A program made the translations under genes and the position numbers. The notes beneath the pieces were generated by a model. That model had not been told where the DNA came from and did no database searches. It saw only the letters and a list, made by a program, of their open reading frames with translations. Below, one piece after another: positions 24,265 to 35,200 of a stretch of DNA of 64,000 bases. The first letter of the stretch is position 1. Each line of letters opens with the position of its first letter. Source of the DNA: Oscarella lobularis (Eukaryota > Porifera > Homoscleromorpha > Homosclerophorida > Oscarellidae); the NCBI RefSeq assembly GCF_947507565.1, contig NC_089178.1, positions 2,976,001-3,040,000 on the forward strand, in the 5' to 3' direction.

Positions 24265-25326
24265 ATGGCCAACAACCAAGGAGGAAAAACCGTTCTCGTC
24301 GTCGGCGGCGCCGGTTTTCTCGGCTCAAACATCGTCAGAATGATTCTAGCAAAGTGCGACTCGACCGAAGTGTCATCGATTCGCATGTTCGACGTCTCAG
24401 ACGCCGAACTCGAACTCGAATCGAATCCTCTAAGCCGAATCGTCGTCGAACGCGTCGTCGGCGACGTGCGCGATAGCGACGCGGTGACGCGCGCCTGTCG
24501 CGACGTCGACGTCGTGATTCACGCGGCGTCGATCGTCGATTTCGGCGACAAAGACAGCGATTTCGTCCGCGCCGTCAACGTCGACGGAACGCGCACGATC
24601 GTCGACGCGTGCCTCGCGACGGGAGTCACGTGCCTCGTGTACACCAGCACGGAAGACGTCGTCATAACGCGAACGCCGCTCGTCGACGCCGTCGAAACGG
24701 ATATATATCCGCCGGAGTCCCATTTAATTTACGGATCGTACGGCGTGACGAAACAGCGCGCGGAGAAAATCGTTCTTCGGGCGAACGGCGACAATTTGGT
24801 CACGTGCGCGTTGCGACCGGTCGTTCTGTTCGGCGAAGGCGATCCGTTCAACGTGACGAACGCTCTCGGCGTCGCCTTTCGAAAGATCGTCGTTCCCGTT
24901 CAGGCGGAGAATCAATTTTCGTCGTGTTACGTTCGAAATGCGGCGTGGGCGCACGTGTGCGCCTTTCGAGCGGCGCTCGCTCGACCCGAAGCGATTGGCG
25001 GCGAGGCTTTTTTCGTTACGGACGACACGCCGACTTGCCCGTATTTTGATTTTTTGAAACCGTTTGCTGATGGACTCGGTTATCGTTATGCTCCCTTCAA
25101 GTTGCCCGGGTCGTTTTTGTTTGGATTGGTTTGGCTGTTTGAACGCTTGGCTTGGATTGTGAAGACGCCGCCTATGTTTCGGAGTGGACCCATGTATGGT
25201 GCCATGACAACTTACACGTTTAGCAGGCAGAAAGCCGAAGAGGATCTCAGGTATTGGCCACTTTATGATTTTCAAGAATCTGTTCGACTATCTTTGCCCT
25301 ACTATAAACGAGTTTTGAATGCCTAG
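24265..25326 (+). CDS. 3-beta-hydroxysteroid dehydrogenase/SDR42E-like enzyme
   Basis: One uninterrupted exon of 353 residues. The N-terminal dinucleotide motif is GGAGFLGSNIV, with the acidic strand end FDVSD after it. The extended-SDR active site is a YTST serine/threonine cluster with YGSYGVTKQRAEK carrying the Tyr-x-x-x-Lys pair (here YGVTK). The PVVLFGEGDP block is typical of 3-beta-HSD and NSDHL enzymes. A hydrophobic segment near residue 285 (GSFLFGLVWLFERLAWIV) suggests membrane attachment, probably to the ER. The likely reaction is NAD(P)-dependent oxidation of a 3-hydroxysteroid or sterol intermediate. HSD3B, NSDHL and SDR42E cannot be told apart here. It is intronless, unlike most neighbours. 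Confidence 0.85.
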   Translation: MANNQGGKTVLVVGGAGFLGSNIVRMILAKCDSTEVSSIRMFDVSDAELELESNPLSRIVVERVVGDVRDSDAVTRACRDVDVVIHAASIVDFGDKDSDFVRAVNVDGTRTIVDACLATGVTCLVYTSTEDVVITRTPLVDAVETDIYPPESHLIYGSYGVTKQRAEKIVLRANGDNLVTCALRPVVLFGEGDPFNVTNALGVAFRKIVVPVQAENQFSSCYVRNAAWAHVCAFRAALARPEAIGGEAFFVTDDTPTCPYFDFLKPFADGLGYRYAPFKLPGSFLFGLVWLFERLAWIVKTPPMFRSGPMYGAMTTYTFSRQKAEEDLRYWPLYDFQESVRLSLPYYKRVLNA

Positions 25327-25622
25327 CAGGGGGAAGGAAGAAAGAAACTATTTTTTTTAATGAGAACGAACTGGGGAGAAAGTGTTCAAGAGCTGATGCA
25401 GTAAGCCATTATCTTTGTCTCCTGGTGTAGCCTCGCATCTAATACGCCTATCCTTGGGTCCCTATCCTAGTTCATATGTCTAGTCTATCGTCAATATTAG
25501 TGCCCCGCGTGTCTTTTGAAGTCGAGGTTAAATAGCTCACCGTACTGTAGACGTGTACACCCCGAGGTCAATAAATCAGAATATAGGTCTGTATTTTGAA
25601 ATATACGTTAGATACAGGTAGC

Positions 25623-27685
25623 TTATGCAAATATCGTTCGCATGATTGTGATGAAAGCAAGAGCGCACGGTAGAACTCGAATAGACAGGGGAGCGAATCC
25701 TGAATTTGACTTTGCTTCGTCGACTGAGATTGTAGCGTTGACTTGATGGGGGTTAGTCGGTCGGTCTGTCACGGTAGCATCAGTAGCATCAGTAGCATCA
25801 GTAGCAAAGCTTTGATCTGCTACGTTAATTTCATCTGACGACGGTAGGATAGCAGTGACAGCGAGGACAATGTCAGTAGGTTGAACCTCGGGGTACGTAG
25901 TTACTTGAGGCGGAAAGGCTGAGTTGCCTTCAATGCCATGAATCACGATGTAGTGGGTCCTGCCGCCGATTGGGTTGACGTACAGATCAGGCACGAGTGT
26001 CGTCGAGGTTTGAGGGTCGCTCATGCTGTCGAAAACCTGAAAATATGTAAACAATGGCACCACGGTGTGTGCGCTCATATAGCTTGCTTGCCTTTAGAAC
26101 ATAGGACCGATTTGCGATGACGGTAGTTTCTCTCATGCCATCAAATTGTAAACTTTGGGTAATGTACGTAGGCGCACCAAGGCTATTTTGGCTGTGCTTG
26201 TCCAAAGGAATAGCCACAACGTCTACAACAACGTTTGTTTTAAATAGACTTTCTCAAATGCAAGCTTAGTATTTGCAAACCGATTCTAGACGCGTGATCG
26301 TAGAAAAAATTGTAGATTCGTAGCCGAGCGGTGTCATTGCCGATTGAACTATTCGACTGGTCGCAATAGAGATGAGGTTGATCGACGGCACTTCGATCAT
26401 GAGCTTTGGGCCTTAGGATAGCAACGCACTCGCTTGCTTTATATGCAACGCTTTCTTTCACTTGAAAATCGTAGCTGTCTGTGCAAATTCGACATATAGT
26501 TTTTCGCGGTTCGGTAAAGGGTCGCTTTTTTTAGCGCGTACCTTCTCCTAGCGTAACGGAAACGGCGGATCCGCGTGCTATATAGAATGATCCCATTTGA
26601 GTTTGTCCAAAATAGAGTTCCGGGTAGTCGAATTCTTCAAACATAACCTGCCCAAACGAATAAACCCGTCGGTATACGAATTAATTCTCTAAGCACCGTG
26701 GCACTATTGACACTTGGAATCGCATTGACGACGTAAACGTTAGTAACCGGCATGTCTGGTCGGTTAATTTGCTTCAGCGGCGGCACGCTGACCACTTTCG
26801 GCGCGTAATCATCCGGATCATTGGTCAGGCCAATGATAGCGGCGTAGTAGCGATCCCCGTTGGACGCGCTAAAATAAATCGGTTCGACGAGCGATTTGGC
26901 GTTCTTAAATTGATCGACGTCGAGAACGCTGCCCGTAGGAACGACCTAGGAGACGATTAATTAAATAATTAAGTAGGGGTTTAATTAGCTTCCGCGGCAC
27001 CTTGATTTCGTACGTTCCTTCATTCATGTTTTGCGAATGAGACTGCCACAGGCTCATCCCTTTGGCAACGCGCAGGAGAGGGTCTGTTTGGCGTCGAGCC
27101 AATCTCGAAGCAGAAAAAGCGATCACGTCTGAAAAATCAACAGTGAACCACGCGATGGATGCGTGCGGACAGGATCTGACGTACCGACGTTATTTTGATC
27201 AAATGCATGATGGATGGCGAGGAAGAAACTTGTCGCTAGTCTGGTTTCGTCGTGCTCCCAAACGTAAATGGTCAGATGAAGAGTGGAAGCGCCTAGCACG
27301 TCGGGCTCGGCGACGAGAAAGCCATCTGATTTAGAACTGACTGCGCTGTTCACTTTAGCGGTGGCAGTGTCTGGGAGGATTGAGACAGAAGACTTGGACT
27401 ATATACACAGCGTATTTTGTAATACTACAAACCGTTGCTTGGCAGTAGAACTGCTTCCGCCTTTGACTGGGCACCAAGGTGAACCTGGGCTGTGGTGAAC
27501 TGACCGTACTCGAGATTCTGGATTCGGTTCCCGTCAGGAAGTATAAAGGTCACTTTTGCATCGCTAGGAAATGCGTTGAGAGCATTGACGGCGACTTGAA
27601 CGTTGCGTTTCTGTCTATTAGGATGTCCTTCTAACGGACTTGAGAGTAGCAAGCAGACGAGCAGAGAAGCGAGAAACTTCGTCAT
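25623..27685 (-). CDS. Secreted, probably GPI-anchored two-module protein (family copy C)
   Basis: Minus-strand relative of the genes at 13.0-15.4 and 16.3-19.2 kb. I read eight exons: 27685-27433, 27352-27185, 27128-27001, 26945-26697, 26647-26542, 26478-26281, 26222-26092 and 26036-25623. It starts with a signal peptide (MTKFLASLLVCLLLSSPLEG) and a RQKR basic site. Two modules follow: NAFPSDAKV...YGQFTTAQV, then ...GTYEIK and VVPTGSV; NAIPSVNSA..., then RSYVLK and VFDSMSD. The end is Ser/Thr-rich with an (ATD)n patch and a hydrophobic tail (LPCALAFITIMRTIFA), again a candidate GPI signal. The exon equal to exon 4 of the other copies is split by an extra intron. The intron after 26092 has a GC donor. 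The two modules and the phase pattern make the homology firm; function is unknown. Confidence 0.75.
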
Positions 27686-28155
27686 ACTTCCTTGTGGTTC
27701 CGTGGTCAAATGAAAGCTGCCTATAACTCGAACACCGGACTTATAGGGTATGAATCTCCGCCCATTTTCGGATTGGTCATGGTGACAGTGACGTATCATG
27801 GCATTCCTTGCAATTATTTACGTGACTGGGGACACGCCAAGTCGGCGTGATCGTTTCGTCTCTTGGCTGTCTGCCCAGCCGTGGTCTGGTATCCTGGTGC
27901 AGGTGTGCTGATTATCGAAAATAGGGGAAGTTCATTTCACTGTGGCGACTGAGTCTAAAAATGCGTTTTCTCTGAGAGAATTCTTGGGAAGAAAGGGGGT
28001 TGCGAGAACGTGTGTCCGTCCGTTTCTCGGGACATGGTTTCTTCTCCTCACAAGGTACATTCCCTCGCTGAACCCGTCTCGATAGCTTCTCGATAGCAGT
28101 GTAGCCAGTGTAGCTAAAGCGAGCCGTAGCGCGCGGTAGATTTCTTCTTCGCGAA

Positions 28156-29223
28156 ATGGCCGACCCGCCTCGCGGTTTCCTACGACGCCACGCTCGCAAG
28201 TTCGTCATTTCAGCTTGCACAGTCGGCGGCGCCTATGCCCTATACAAGTTCGTTCAGTGGAAATGGGCGTCGAGAGCAGCGGAAGAAGAAGCGCGACGCT
28301 TAGACGTCGCGCGACTCGAGCACCACTTCGAAAGCAACCAGCGTACGTGCGACATGACGGCGCGATCGCTTCTCCCCATGCTCCGAACGTCCCTATTCGA
28401 GCACGTAAACGTCGAACGACTGATCGCCGCGCTCAAATCGAGCTCGTCGTCGAACAAATCGGAAGTTTGGAACGAAGTCAAAACGAAGACGCTCACCCAA
28501 CTTCTCGTCGCCGTCTACAGCGCCTGTTTTCTTCACGTCTTCCTTCGCGTCCAGTTGAACATCATTGGCGGCCGATTGTACTTGGAGAGCGCCGAGAAGG
28601 AAGACGAAGAGGAGAAGACGAAAAAGAAGAAGGGAGCGAATTTTTTACCTATTACTCAAACGGTTCAGACTCGTTATCTTAATCTCGTCGAGTGTCTTTT
28701 CGACACGGGAATGATTGGCTTGGTCAAATTCGTCGACGACGTCGTCGAACGACGAATGGACGAAATCGGTCTCAAAGAGCGTTTCGATGCGACGAGATTC
28801 TCGCAGTTCGTCGAGGAAATTCGTCGGGATATAGAAGGAGACGATCAGACGTCGATGGCTCGACTCGTTGGCGCTAGTTTGCCGACAAACGGCGGCATCT
28901 TCAACGTTAATTCCCAGTCGCTGTCCCATGCTGAAAAGGATCAACTGCAAGGTCTCGTCGAAGCCACTCGAGATTTCTTAGAGAATCCTGATTTTTGTCA
29001 CGTGCTCGGAAAGTGCATTGAGGCGGGTTTTTCCGTCGCTGTGCAGAGTGTCGAACGGAAAATCGACAAGGATGCTGTGCCATTGGCCAAATTGTTGCCC
29101 ATGGTTGTCGTTGACGTCGTACCCACTTTGCTCAAGGACAGCAGCGAGTTTTTCAATCGAATCATGGAACTGCCGACTTTGCAAAAATTTGCTGAAAACG
29201 TATACGATGCATTTCGAAGGTAA
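28156..29223 (+). CDS. PEX3: Peroxin-3 (PEX3), peroxisomal membrane biogenesis factor
   Basis: A single exon of 355 residues, close to the usual 370. The N-terminus has a basic stretch (FLRRHARKF) followed by one membrane span (VISACTVGGAYALYKFVQW), as in all PEX3 proteins, where this part targets and anchors the protein in the ER and peroxisome membrane. The block RRLDVARLEHHFESNQRTCD and MTARSLLPML is the strongest family match. The rest is a helical cytosolic domain that docks PEX19 loaded with peroxisomal membrane proteins. A short Lys/Glu-rich loop (residues 140-155) is low complexity. The ATG at 28156 is the first one in frame and directly precedes the targeting segment. Confidence 0.93.
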   Translation: MADPPRGFLRRHARKFVISACTVGGAYALYKFVQWKWASRAAEEEARRLDVARLEHHFESNQRTCDMTARSLLPMLRTSLFEHVNVERLIAALKSSSSSNKSEVWNEVKTKTLTQLLVAVYSACFLHVFLRVQLNIIGGRLYLESAEKEDEEEKTKKKKGANFLPITQTVQTRYLNLVECLFDTGMIGLVKFVDDVVERRMDEIGLKERFDATRFSQFVEEIRRDIEGDDQTSMARLVGASLPTNGGIFNVNSQSLSHAEKDQLQGLVEATRDFLENPDFCHVLGKCIEAGFSVAVQSVERKIDKDAVPLAKLLPMVVVDVVPTLLKDSSEFFNRIMELPTLQKFAENVYDAFRR

Positions 29224-29455
29224 AATTCTTTTATCGTGACGTCACGACGTCTAACGCGCGGTTCCTAATTTCCCCATGTGTCTCGGAGCTTTGGAGCACG
29301 TACTGTACAGTACGAAGGTGCGATCGTTCCAAAGAAAGCACGCGTTTTATATAGACTTCTCCTTCGGTGTGTGTTTGTGTACCTAAAAGAAAGAATTGAA
29401 AGATAGACGCGCTCTTAGGACTTTACACTTTTGTCACGTGAGTTGTTAGAGTAGT

Positions 29456-31038
29456 ATGTACACAACGAGAGTTGGCTGCTATTTTTGCTTGGCGAGCTTG
29501 CTCGCAGGCTTGACCGTTCAGCAAAAGTACGCCAGTCTTCTTGGCGATCCCGAAATGAGCGGCAATACCCTGAAAGTGTCTCTAGAAGGATGGAATTTCT
29601 GTAATTTTGCTGGTGAGTAATACGATACTGTACTTGTACCGTTGCTACTGTGTCTTGTAGGACCGGATGCCGTGCCGTCTCCTCGATATGCTGACTGTCT
29701 CGACAGTAGTGGTCGAGTGGGACCAGGACCAAGTGGCAATTTAGCGACTGATTCAGATAATCGGCTCTCGCTGCCGACTCCGATTCCCGGCCTTTCCAAT
29801 CAGACGAAAGATGCGGATCTTTATGCGGAGGAGAAGGAACGGTATTTGGGAACATTGTGCTCAACGTCGGTGAGGGAGATAATCGCGCGGCTCCTCACGG
29901 AATTCTAGCTCGTTTTGTATGTAGTCGTCGGCGGGTAATTGGTCCTATTGGACTCAAATGCTGAAGAGTGGAAATTTCAATATCTCTCAGAATCTTTGTC
30001 CTCGAGCCGGCGGCTCACTTCGTCACGCCCAAAACGTCCGCAATGTTGCCTACGGAACACTCGGACCCATGAATCAACCGCTAGTCTTCCACAATTGGTC
30101 GTCAAGCGACAGTCACGAGGGCGCTTTCTACGGAACCTACGACGTCGATCCTAAAAGCGAAACATACAGTAAGAAAAAAAGAGGTTTATTTTTTTCATTT
30201 AACGTGTTATATTATTATTGCAGATTCGTCGTATTTCGAGATTCGCTGGTTCAAGCGTCCAGGAGAGAATTCGTGGTCGTTGCAGAGCACTCTTATAACT
30301 AGCAAAGTTCATCCCTACCTAATGCTATACAACCGAGCAGATAGCGTTCGCCTCGGCAACGGCGGCTATCCGTGGGAAGGGCGCGGCGTTCTCGTTCGTC
30401 CGGCGCGTTCGCCGAGTTTTCGAATGCAGGTCAATTTGACCGTGATGAATTGCACGTCAACGGGAGCTCAATTTTACATGCCCGAGATGGGCGGATGTTG
30501 GAAGAATGATGGGAGAGATTGCGACGGCGATTTGGCGACCGACGTCACGCGTTACATTTGCTTTATTATCAATCCAGGCGTTGTTGAGCGGAAGGGATGT
30601 CGGGTCGATCGTCAAAGCCGATGCCCTCCGTTTCATACGTTCGCCAATGGGACGAAAGCGTATAGAAACGAGACGACTCGCTTTCCCTATGAATGCTATC
30701 ACCTCTGGTGCGCTCCACCTAATGATCCGACAGCGCCGCCTGGTGAGACGTGCGATCCGTACAGCAATCCAATGTCACAGGAACTGATGCAATTGTTGCC
30801 GTGTAAAGAATGGGGTTTGTACGATTTTCCGAGCCAGCCGGGCGAGGCGTGGATTGGTCACGGTCAAGTGTGGAATTTAAAAGCCGGTGCATTGGCCGAG
30901 AAGGTCTACTTCAGCGGCAAAGATCCTCCCAACGGTCGCTACTGGCTTAGTACGGAAATAGGGCCAGAAGTATTTGAGAGCGAGTCGTTTACGAAGTGGG
31001 AAGTATCCAAGTGGGATATACAGGACATCATAAGTTGA
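29456..31038 (+). CDS. Secreted protein of a family known mainly from plants (DUF7705-like)
   Basis: Four exons: 29456-29612, 29661-29869, 29925-30168 and 30224-31038. A signal peptide (GCYFCLASLLAGLTV) is followed by about 460 residues rich in Trp, Cys and Asn-linked glycosylation sites. Recognisable blocks are QKYASLLGDPEM, GWNFCNFA, YAADCLDSS-like YADCLDSS, EKERYLGTLC, MLKSGNFNISQNLCP, MNQPLVFHN, GAFYGTYDVD, HPYLMLYNRAD, GGCWKNDGRDCDGD, TDVTRYICFIINP, CPPFHTFANGTK and TCDPYSNPMSQELMQLLP. From memory these run collinear with a secreted land-plant family with no known function, recently catalogued as DUF7705. I know of no assigned enzyme activity. Its presence in an animal is the unusual point. 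Confidence 0.78.
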
Positions 31039-31089
31039 TGTGTTGACGGAAATGACGCTTCCGTGTCCGGGATAAACGTACGGGTCTTC

Positions 31090-31674
31090 ATGTGCGCGAC
31101 GAAAGATTCTCGGACTTCTCCTCGCGTTCTGCTCGGCTGCACGGGCAGCGTCGCTTCAATCAAAGTCCCAGACCTGTGTCAGAAGCTTGTAGCGATTGGA
31201 ACGGACGTCCGGGTGATTGCCACCGAGCACGCAGTCCATTTCTTCGATCCGTCGTCGCTCGATCCGTCCGTGCGCCTCTATCGCGACGCCGACGAATGGA
31301 CGACATGGAATCGCATGCACGATCCCGTACTTCACATCGAACTGCGTCGCTGGGCCGACGCGATGGTCATAGCGCCGCTCGACGCGAATACGCTCTCGAA
31401 ACTCGCTCACGGTCTCTGCGACAATTTGCTCACGTGCACGGCGAGGGCGTGGGACGTTGATAGGCCGTTTCTCTTCTGTCCGGCTATGAATACGTACATG
31501 TGGAATCATCCGCACACGGCTCAGCACGTTTCCGTTCTCGAATCGTTTGGATACGTGCACGTTCCTCCTGTCGCAAAGCATCTTGCATGTGGGGACTACG
31601 GAATGGGAGCAATGGCCAGCGTAGAAACGATAGTCGAATCTACGCTCAAACGTTTAGATTTAGAAAAGAAATAG
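31090..31674 (+). CDS. PPCDC: Phosphopantothenoylcysteine decarboxylase
   Basis: Single exon of 194 residues. It catalyses the FMN-dependent decarboxylation of 4'-phosphopantothenoylcysteine to 4'-phosphopantetheine in coenzyme A synthesis, as a cytosolic trimer. The N-terminal GCTGSVASIKVPDL loop binds flavin. DPVLHIELRRWAD holds the catalytic His. APLDANTLSKLAHGLCDNLLT and FCPAMNTYMW are family signatures, the latter with the substrate-binding Asn. LACGDYGMGAMA has the conserved Cys that protonates the intermediate. I chose ATG 31090 because upstream in-frame codons have no ATG and the protein then starts about where human PPCDC does. It lies about 50 bp after the preceding gene on the same strand. 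Confidence 0.95.
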   Translation: MCATKDSRTSPRVLLGCTGSVASIKVPDLCQKLVAIGTDVRVIATEHAVHFFDPSSLDPSVRLYRDADEWTTWNRMHDPVLHIELRRWADAMVIAPLDANTLSKLAHGLCDNLLTCTARAWDVDRPFLFCPAMNTYMWNHPHTAQHVSVLESFGYVHVPPVAKHLACGDYGMGAMASVETIVESTLKRLDLEKK

Positions 31675-32268
31675 TGAGAAATGAATTGGATGATGGACTA
31701 TTTATGCTACAGTCTCTACATATATTGCCTTTCTGTTTTGCCTTTTGTTTCTGTAGATACGTACGTTGAAATCTGTCATTTTTGAGTCCTTAAAAGTCAG
31801 AGGGATCCATCAAGAGCTTCATTGGTTTGGAGCGTCATGGATAATATTATGAATTTTAGCAAAGCAATCAAAGTGACTGTGCTCTCAAAGTCATATGACC
31901 TTAGTTGTCACATGACTCACACACACAAGTTGAGACAGCACATTGAATCACCGCTGAATCACCGCTGAGTAAGTAGGCTTTTAGGTTGCACCTAATGGCC
32001 GCGAGCATGAGAGCAAAGGGAGAAAGTTTAGAGAGTGAATCATAGGACCACCTCTAACAATCAATACCAATGCGCTCTAAGGCAACTCTAGGCCCAAACT
32101 TTTCTTACACTAGTGTAAGCTGTCACGTATTGACATCAGTGGGCCTCAGAGGTGCATCTATACAGAAAAGACTCCATGGAAGAGGTGGGGTCTGTGGGGA
32201 CTCAGAGCAGTTTTATGGGAACCTGAAAGATCTTTTGCTGAAGTGAACGTTTCTTTGATAGGTCTGCA
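31675..32268. other. Spacer before the ROCO gene
   Basis: No gene is visible. It holds the PPCDC 3' UTR, short AT-rich sequence, a small tandem repeat (gaatcaccgct twice near 31945-31965) and, near its end, the probable 5' UTR of the next gene. Confidence 0.5.
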
Positions 32269-35200
32269 ATGGAATATGATGAGTACGATGATCTTTATGC
32301 TGAAATTAATGATGAAAATGACGATGAAAATGATGATGATGATTGTTATGATGATATAGATGTCAATTCTGATAGCAACCGTGACGATGAGTTTGATGGG
32401 GTCAATTCGGATAACAATTGTGACGATGAGTTTGATGGGGTCAATTCGGATAACAATTGTGACGATGAGTTTGATGGGGTCAATTCGGATAACAATTGTG
32501 ATGATGAGTTTGATGGGGTTGATTCTGATAGCAACTGTGACGATGAGTTTGATGGGGTCAATTCGGATAACAATTGTGACGATGAGTTTGATGGGGTCAA
32601 TTCTGATAACAATTGTGATGATGAGTTTGATGGGGTTGATTCTGATAGCAACTGTGACGATGGCATTTTTGATGACAACAATTCTCACAACAGTGATGAT
32701 GAAACTCATGATGACATAGATGTTATTTCTGATAACAATCGAAATGACAGTTCTGATGAAAAAGCGTCGTATAGTGAGCCAGACTTTGCTACTAATCCCG
32801 GAAACGTATTTATTCCTGCAATGCCTATCTTCGCTCATGATACGCCTTCTGGATGTAAGCTCCAGATTTTCTTGCATGTGCCGGGCGCTGTAACGCTGCT
32901 TTTTTCTCGTAGATGACGACTCTATTGACTCTATTGATGAGAATATTTACAAGCAAGCTCTTGCGTCTGGCTCGGCTCCCATCAATAGATGCCGCGTGAT
33001 GGTGGTTGGTCAGGATGGCGCAGGAAAATCTTGCTTAATTGACTCTTTCTTGGATCGTCCCTTCAATGCTCAAAGTCCGAGCACGGACGGCGCTGCTATT
33101 CACATGGCTGTGACGGCAGCGAAAGGAAGGGTGGGTCAGCACACGTGGCGCGAAGAGAAATGCGAGAATGCGCAGCATTTGGACAAATACCTTGCAGCTG
33201 GATATGTGATTACAAAAAAGCAGGATCAAGTTATTACGCTGCATTCTCACAAAATCGCCTTTGATTTAATTTCTATGTTAGGTAAAGAAAACAGCGTTGA
33301 GCCCGATCCACGCAGTTTCTTTTGCAAAAAGGAAGAAGATTCGTCAATGTTCAGCGATTACTGACGAAAGCCTGGAAGATGATGCATCTGTAAGCTACTC
33401 CGTGCGGGATTTCTCTTCTTCTCCTGCTACCCAGGAGTTGGACCAGCACATTAGGGAAATCACCAAAGATGAAAAAGTGACTTCAGAGCAACGTGAAATG
33501 ATTGCTGAGTATCTCAAATCAAGTGAAGCTCTTGCCACTCTTGAGAATTTTGAAGTCAGTTCAAAGCTTCTTTGGGATTTAGGAGGGCAAGAAAGGTATC
33601 TGACTTCCCACGCTGCTCTCATGCCCACCGAGTCTGAGTACACGGTGTGCACTTATTTGCTGGTTATTGACATTAGCAAGCCTCTTGGCGATAAGGCGAA
33701 ATCGTCTTATCGTCTCGGAGGAACCTCAACTGACATTCCTCTCGAATTATCAAGTCTTTTGTACAACCGTGATTTCCCCCGTCACTGGTTCACATCAATT
33801 GGAATTAGCCATCCTTCTAACGTGTCTTCCCCATACTTGGGAGAAGATTTGGAAGGAGTCAGCTATCCCGCAGTTTTAATCGCTGCCACTCACATTGATG
33901 AAGTGAAAGCGATGCCAAATCCTGAAGAGTTCTTGAAATCTCAAAACGCACAACTTGACAACTTGATTCGTGACTTAAAATGCGAGGATCACATTGTCAA
34001 AAACCCTAAAAATGGACAGTGGTTCTTTCGGGTCGATAATACCAAGTCCGGACGTAGTGAAGCAGAAGAGCGTTGCGAGGGCGTCAGAACAATTGTCTCT
34101 CTACTTGACAGTTCCTCAAAGCACTATTGGTCTCAGAAAAACAAAACGCGGCCTATGCCATTGGCATGGATTCGTTTTGAGATTTCACTCGTTTTGTGGA
34201 AAATTGGGAAAATCCTAAGCGTCGAAACAGCAATTAAGCTTGCTCATCGGGTTGGAATTAAATCTATAAAAGAGGCGTTGTTGGCTTTGAAATTTCTGCA
34301 CAACCTCGGTGTAATACTTTATTTCTGGGATGTACCTGAGCTCACTGACCGCGTTATTATTGATCCCGAATGGCTTATTAGAACTGTGGCCACGTTTGTT
34401 ACGGTCAAGGAGCCCAAAAAGGTCAAGTACCAACGTCTTTGGCGAGAGCTATGCAAAAAGGGAGAAATTGGGAGAGACGTGGTGTTGAACGTACTTGGAG
34501 AAGCAGACGTGGAGCGCAGAGATCAAGAGCCAGTTCTCAACGTGCTAAAAATGCTGGACATTATATGCGAATGCGATTCGCCTGAAGCTTCTTCACCGTT
34601 CTTGATTCCGTGCATGGTCATGCAGAAGCTAAGTGGATCTTCGGTGTGGGAGAAGTATAATCCAAGAGAAGTGTTTCCTCCACCCATCGTCATTTTTCCC
34701 AAGGACGTGCAGGCAATTCCCGAAGCGCTTTTCTTTAGACTTGTAACAAAGTGCGCTCGGAAATACCCAGGAGGGTGTGAACTTACTCGGAATCGTTGTT
34801 TATTTAGAATAGGAAGCAATTTAGTGCTTGAACTATTGCACTATGACAGGGGCGCTTGTTTGATCGTTTCAATGGCCGGTGAAAGGAACACGCCAAAGAA
34901 CGCAGTCAGTGTGTCAGAGTTAGCTTCTATAATTGGGCAATTCGTTGCTGACAGCGTTGAAAATGCAAAAAAACGAGGAATGAACGGATTAAAGCTTGCG
35001 TTTTACTACCAAGTAACCGAGTGCATCCTTGGCCTAAAGTCAGATGATGAAGGTGCTGGCAACTTAGGCTGTCGGCTGCCGGACGGCGACTTTTTAGTAC
35101 AACTGCCTGACAGGGAATGCTGTAAGTCGGGTCGTCAGCCAGTTTCACTCCTATGCAAATCGGGGAAATACGCTCCAAAGGAAAAGTTAGAACTGGTGCA

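Noticed and set aside
31100-31581. Overlapping Arg-rich frames on both strands across PPCDC
   Set aside because: These are shadows of the PPCDC reading frame, whose catalytic motifs are all present.
32158-32877. Long minus-strand open frame of 239 residues with IRIDPIKLI repeats
   Set aside because: It is the antisense of the 39-bp Asp-rich repeats in the ROCO gene, and periodic sequence keeps every frame open.
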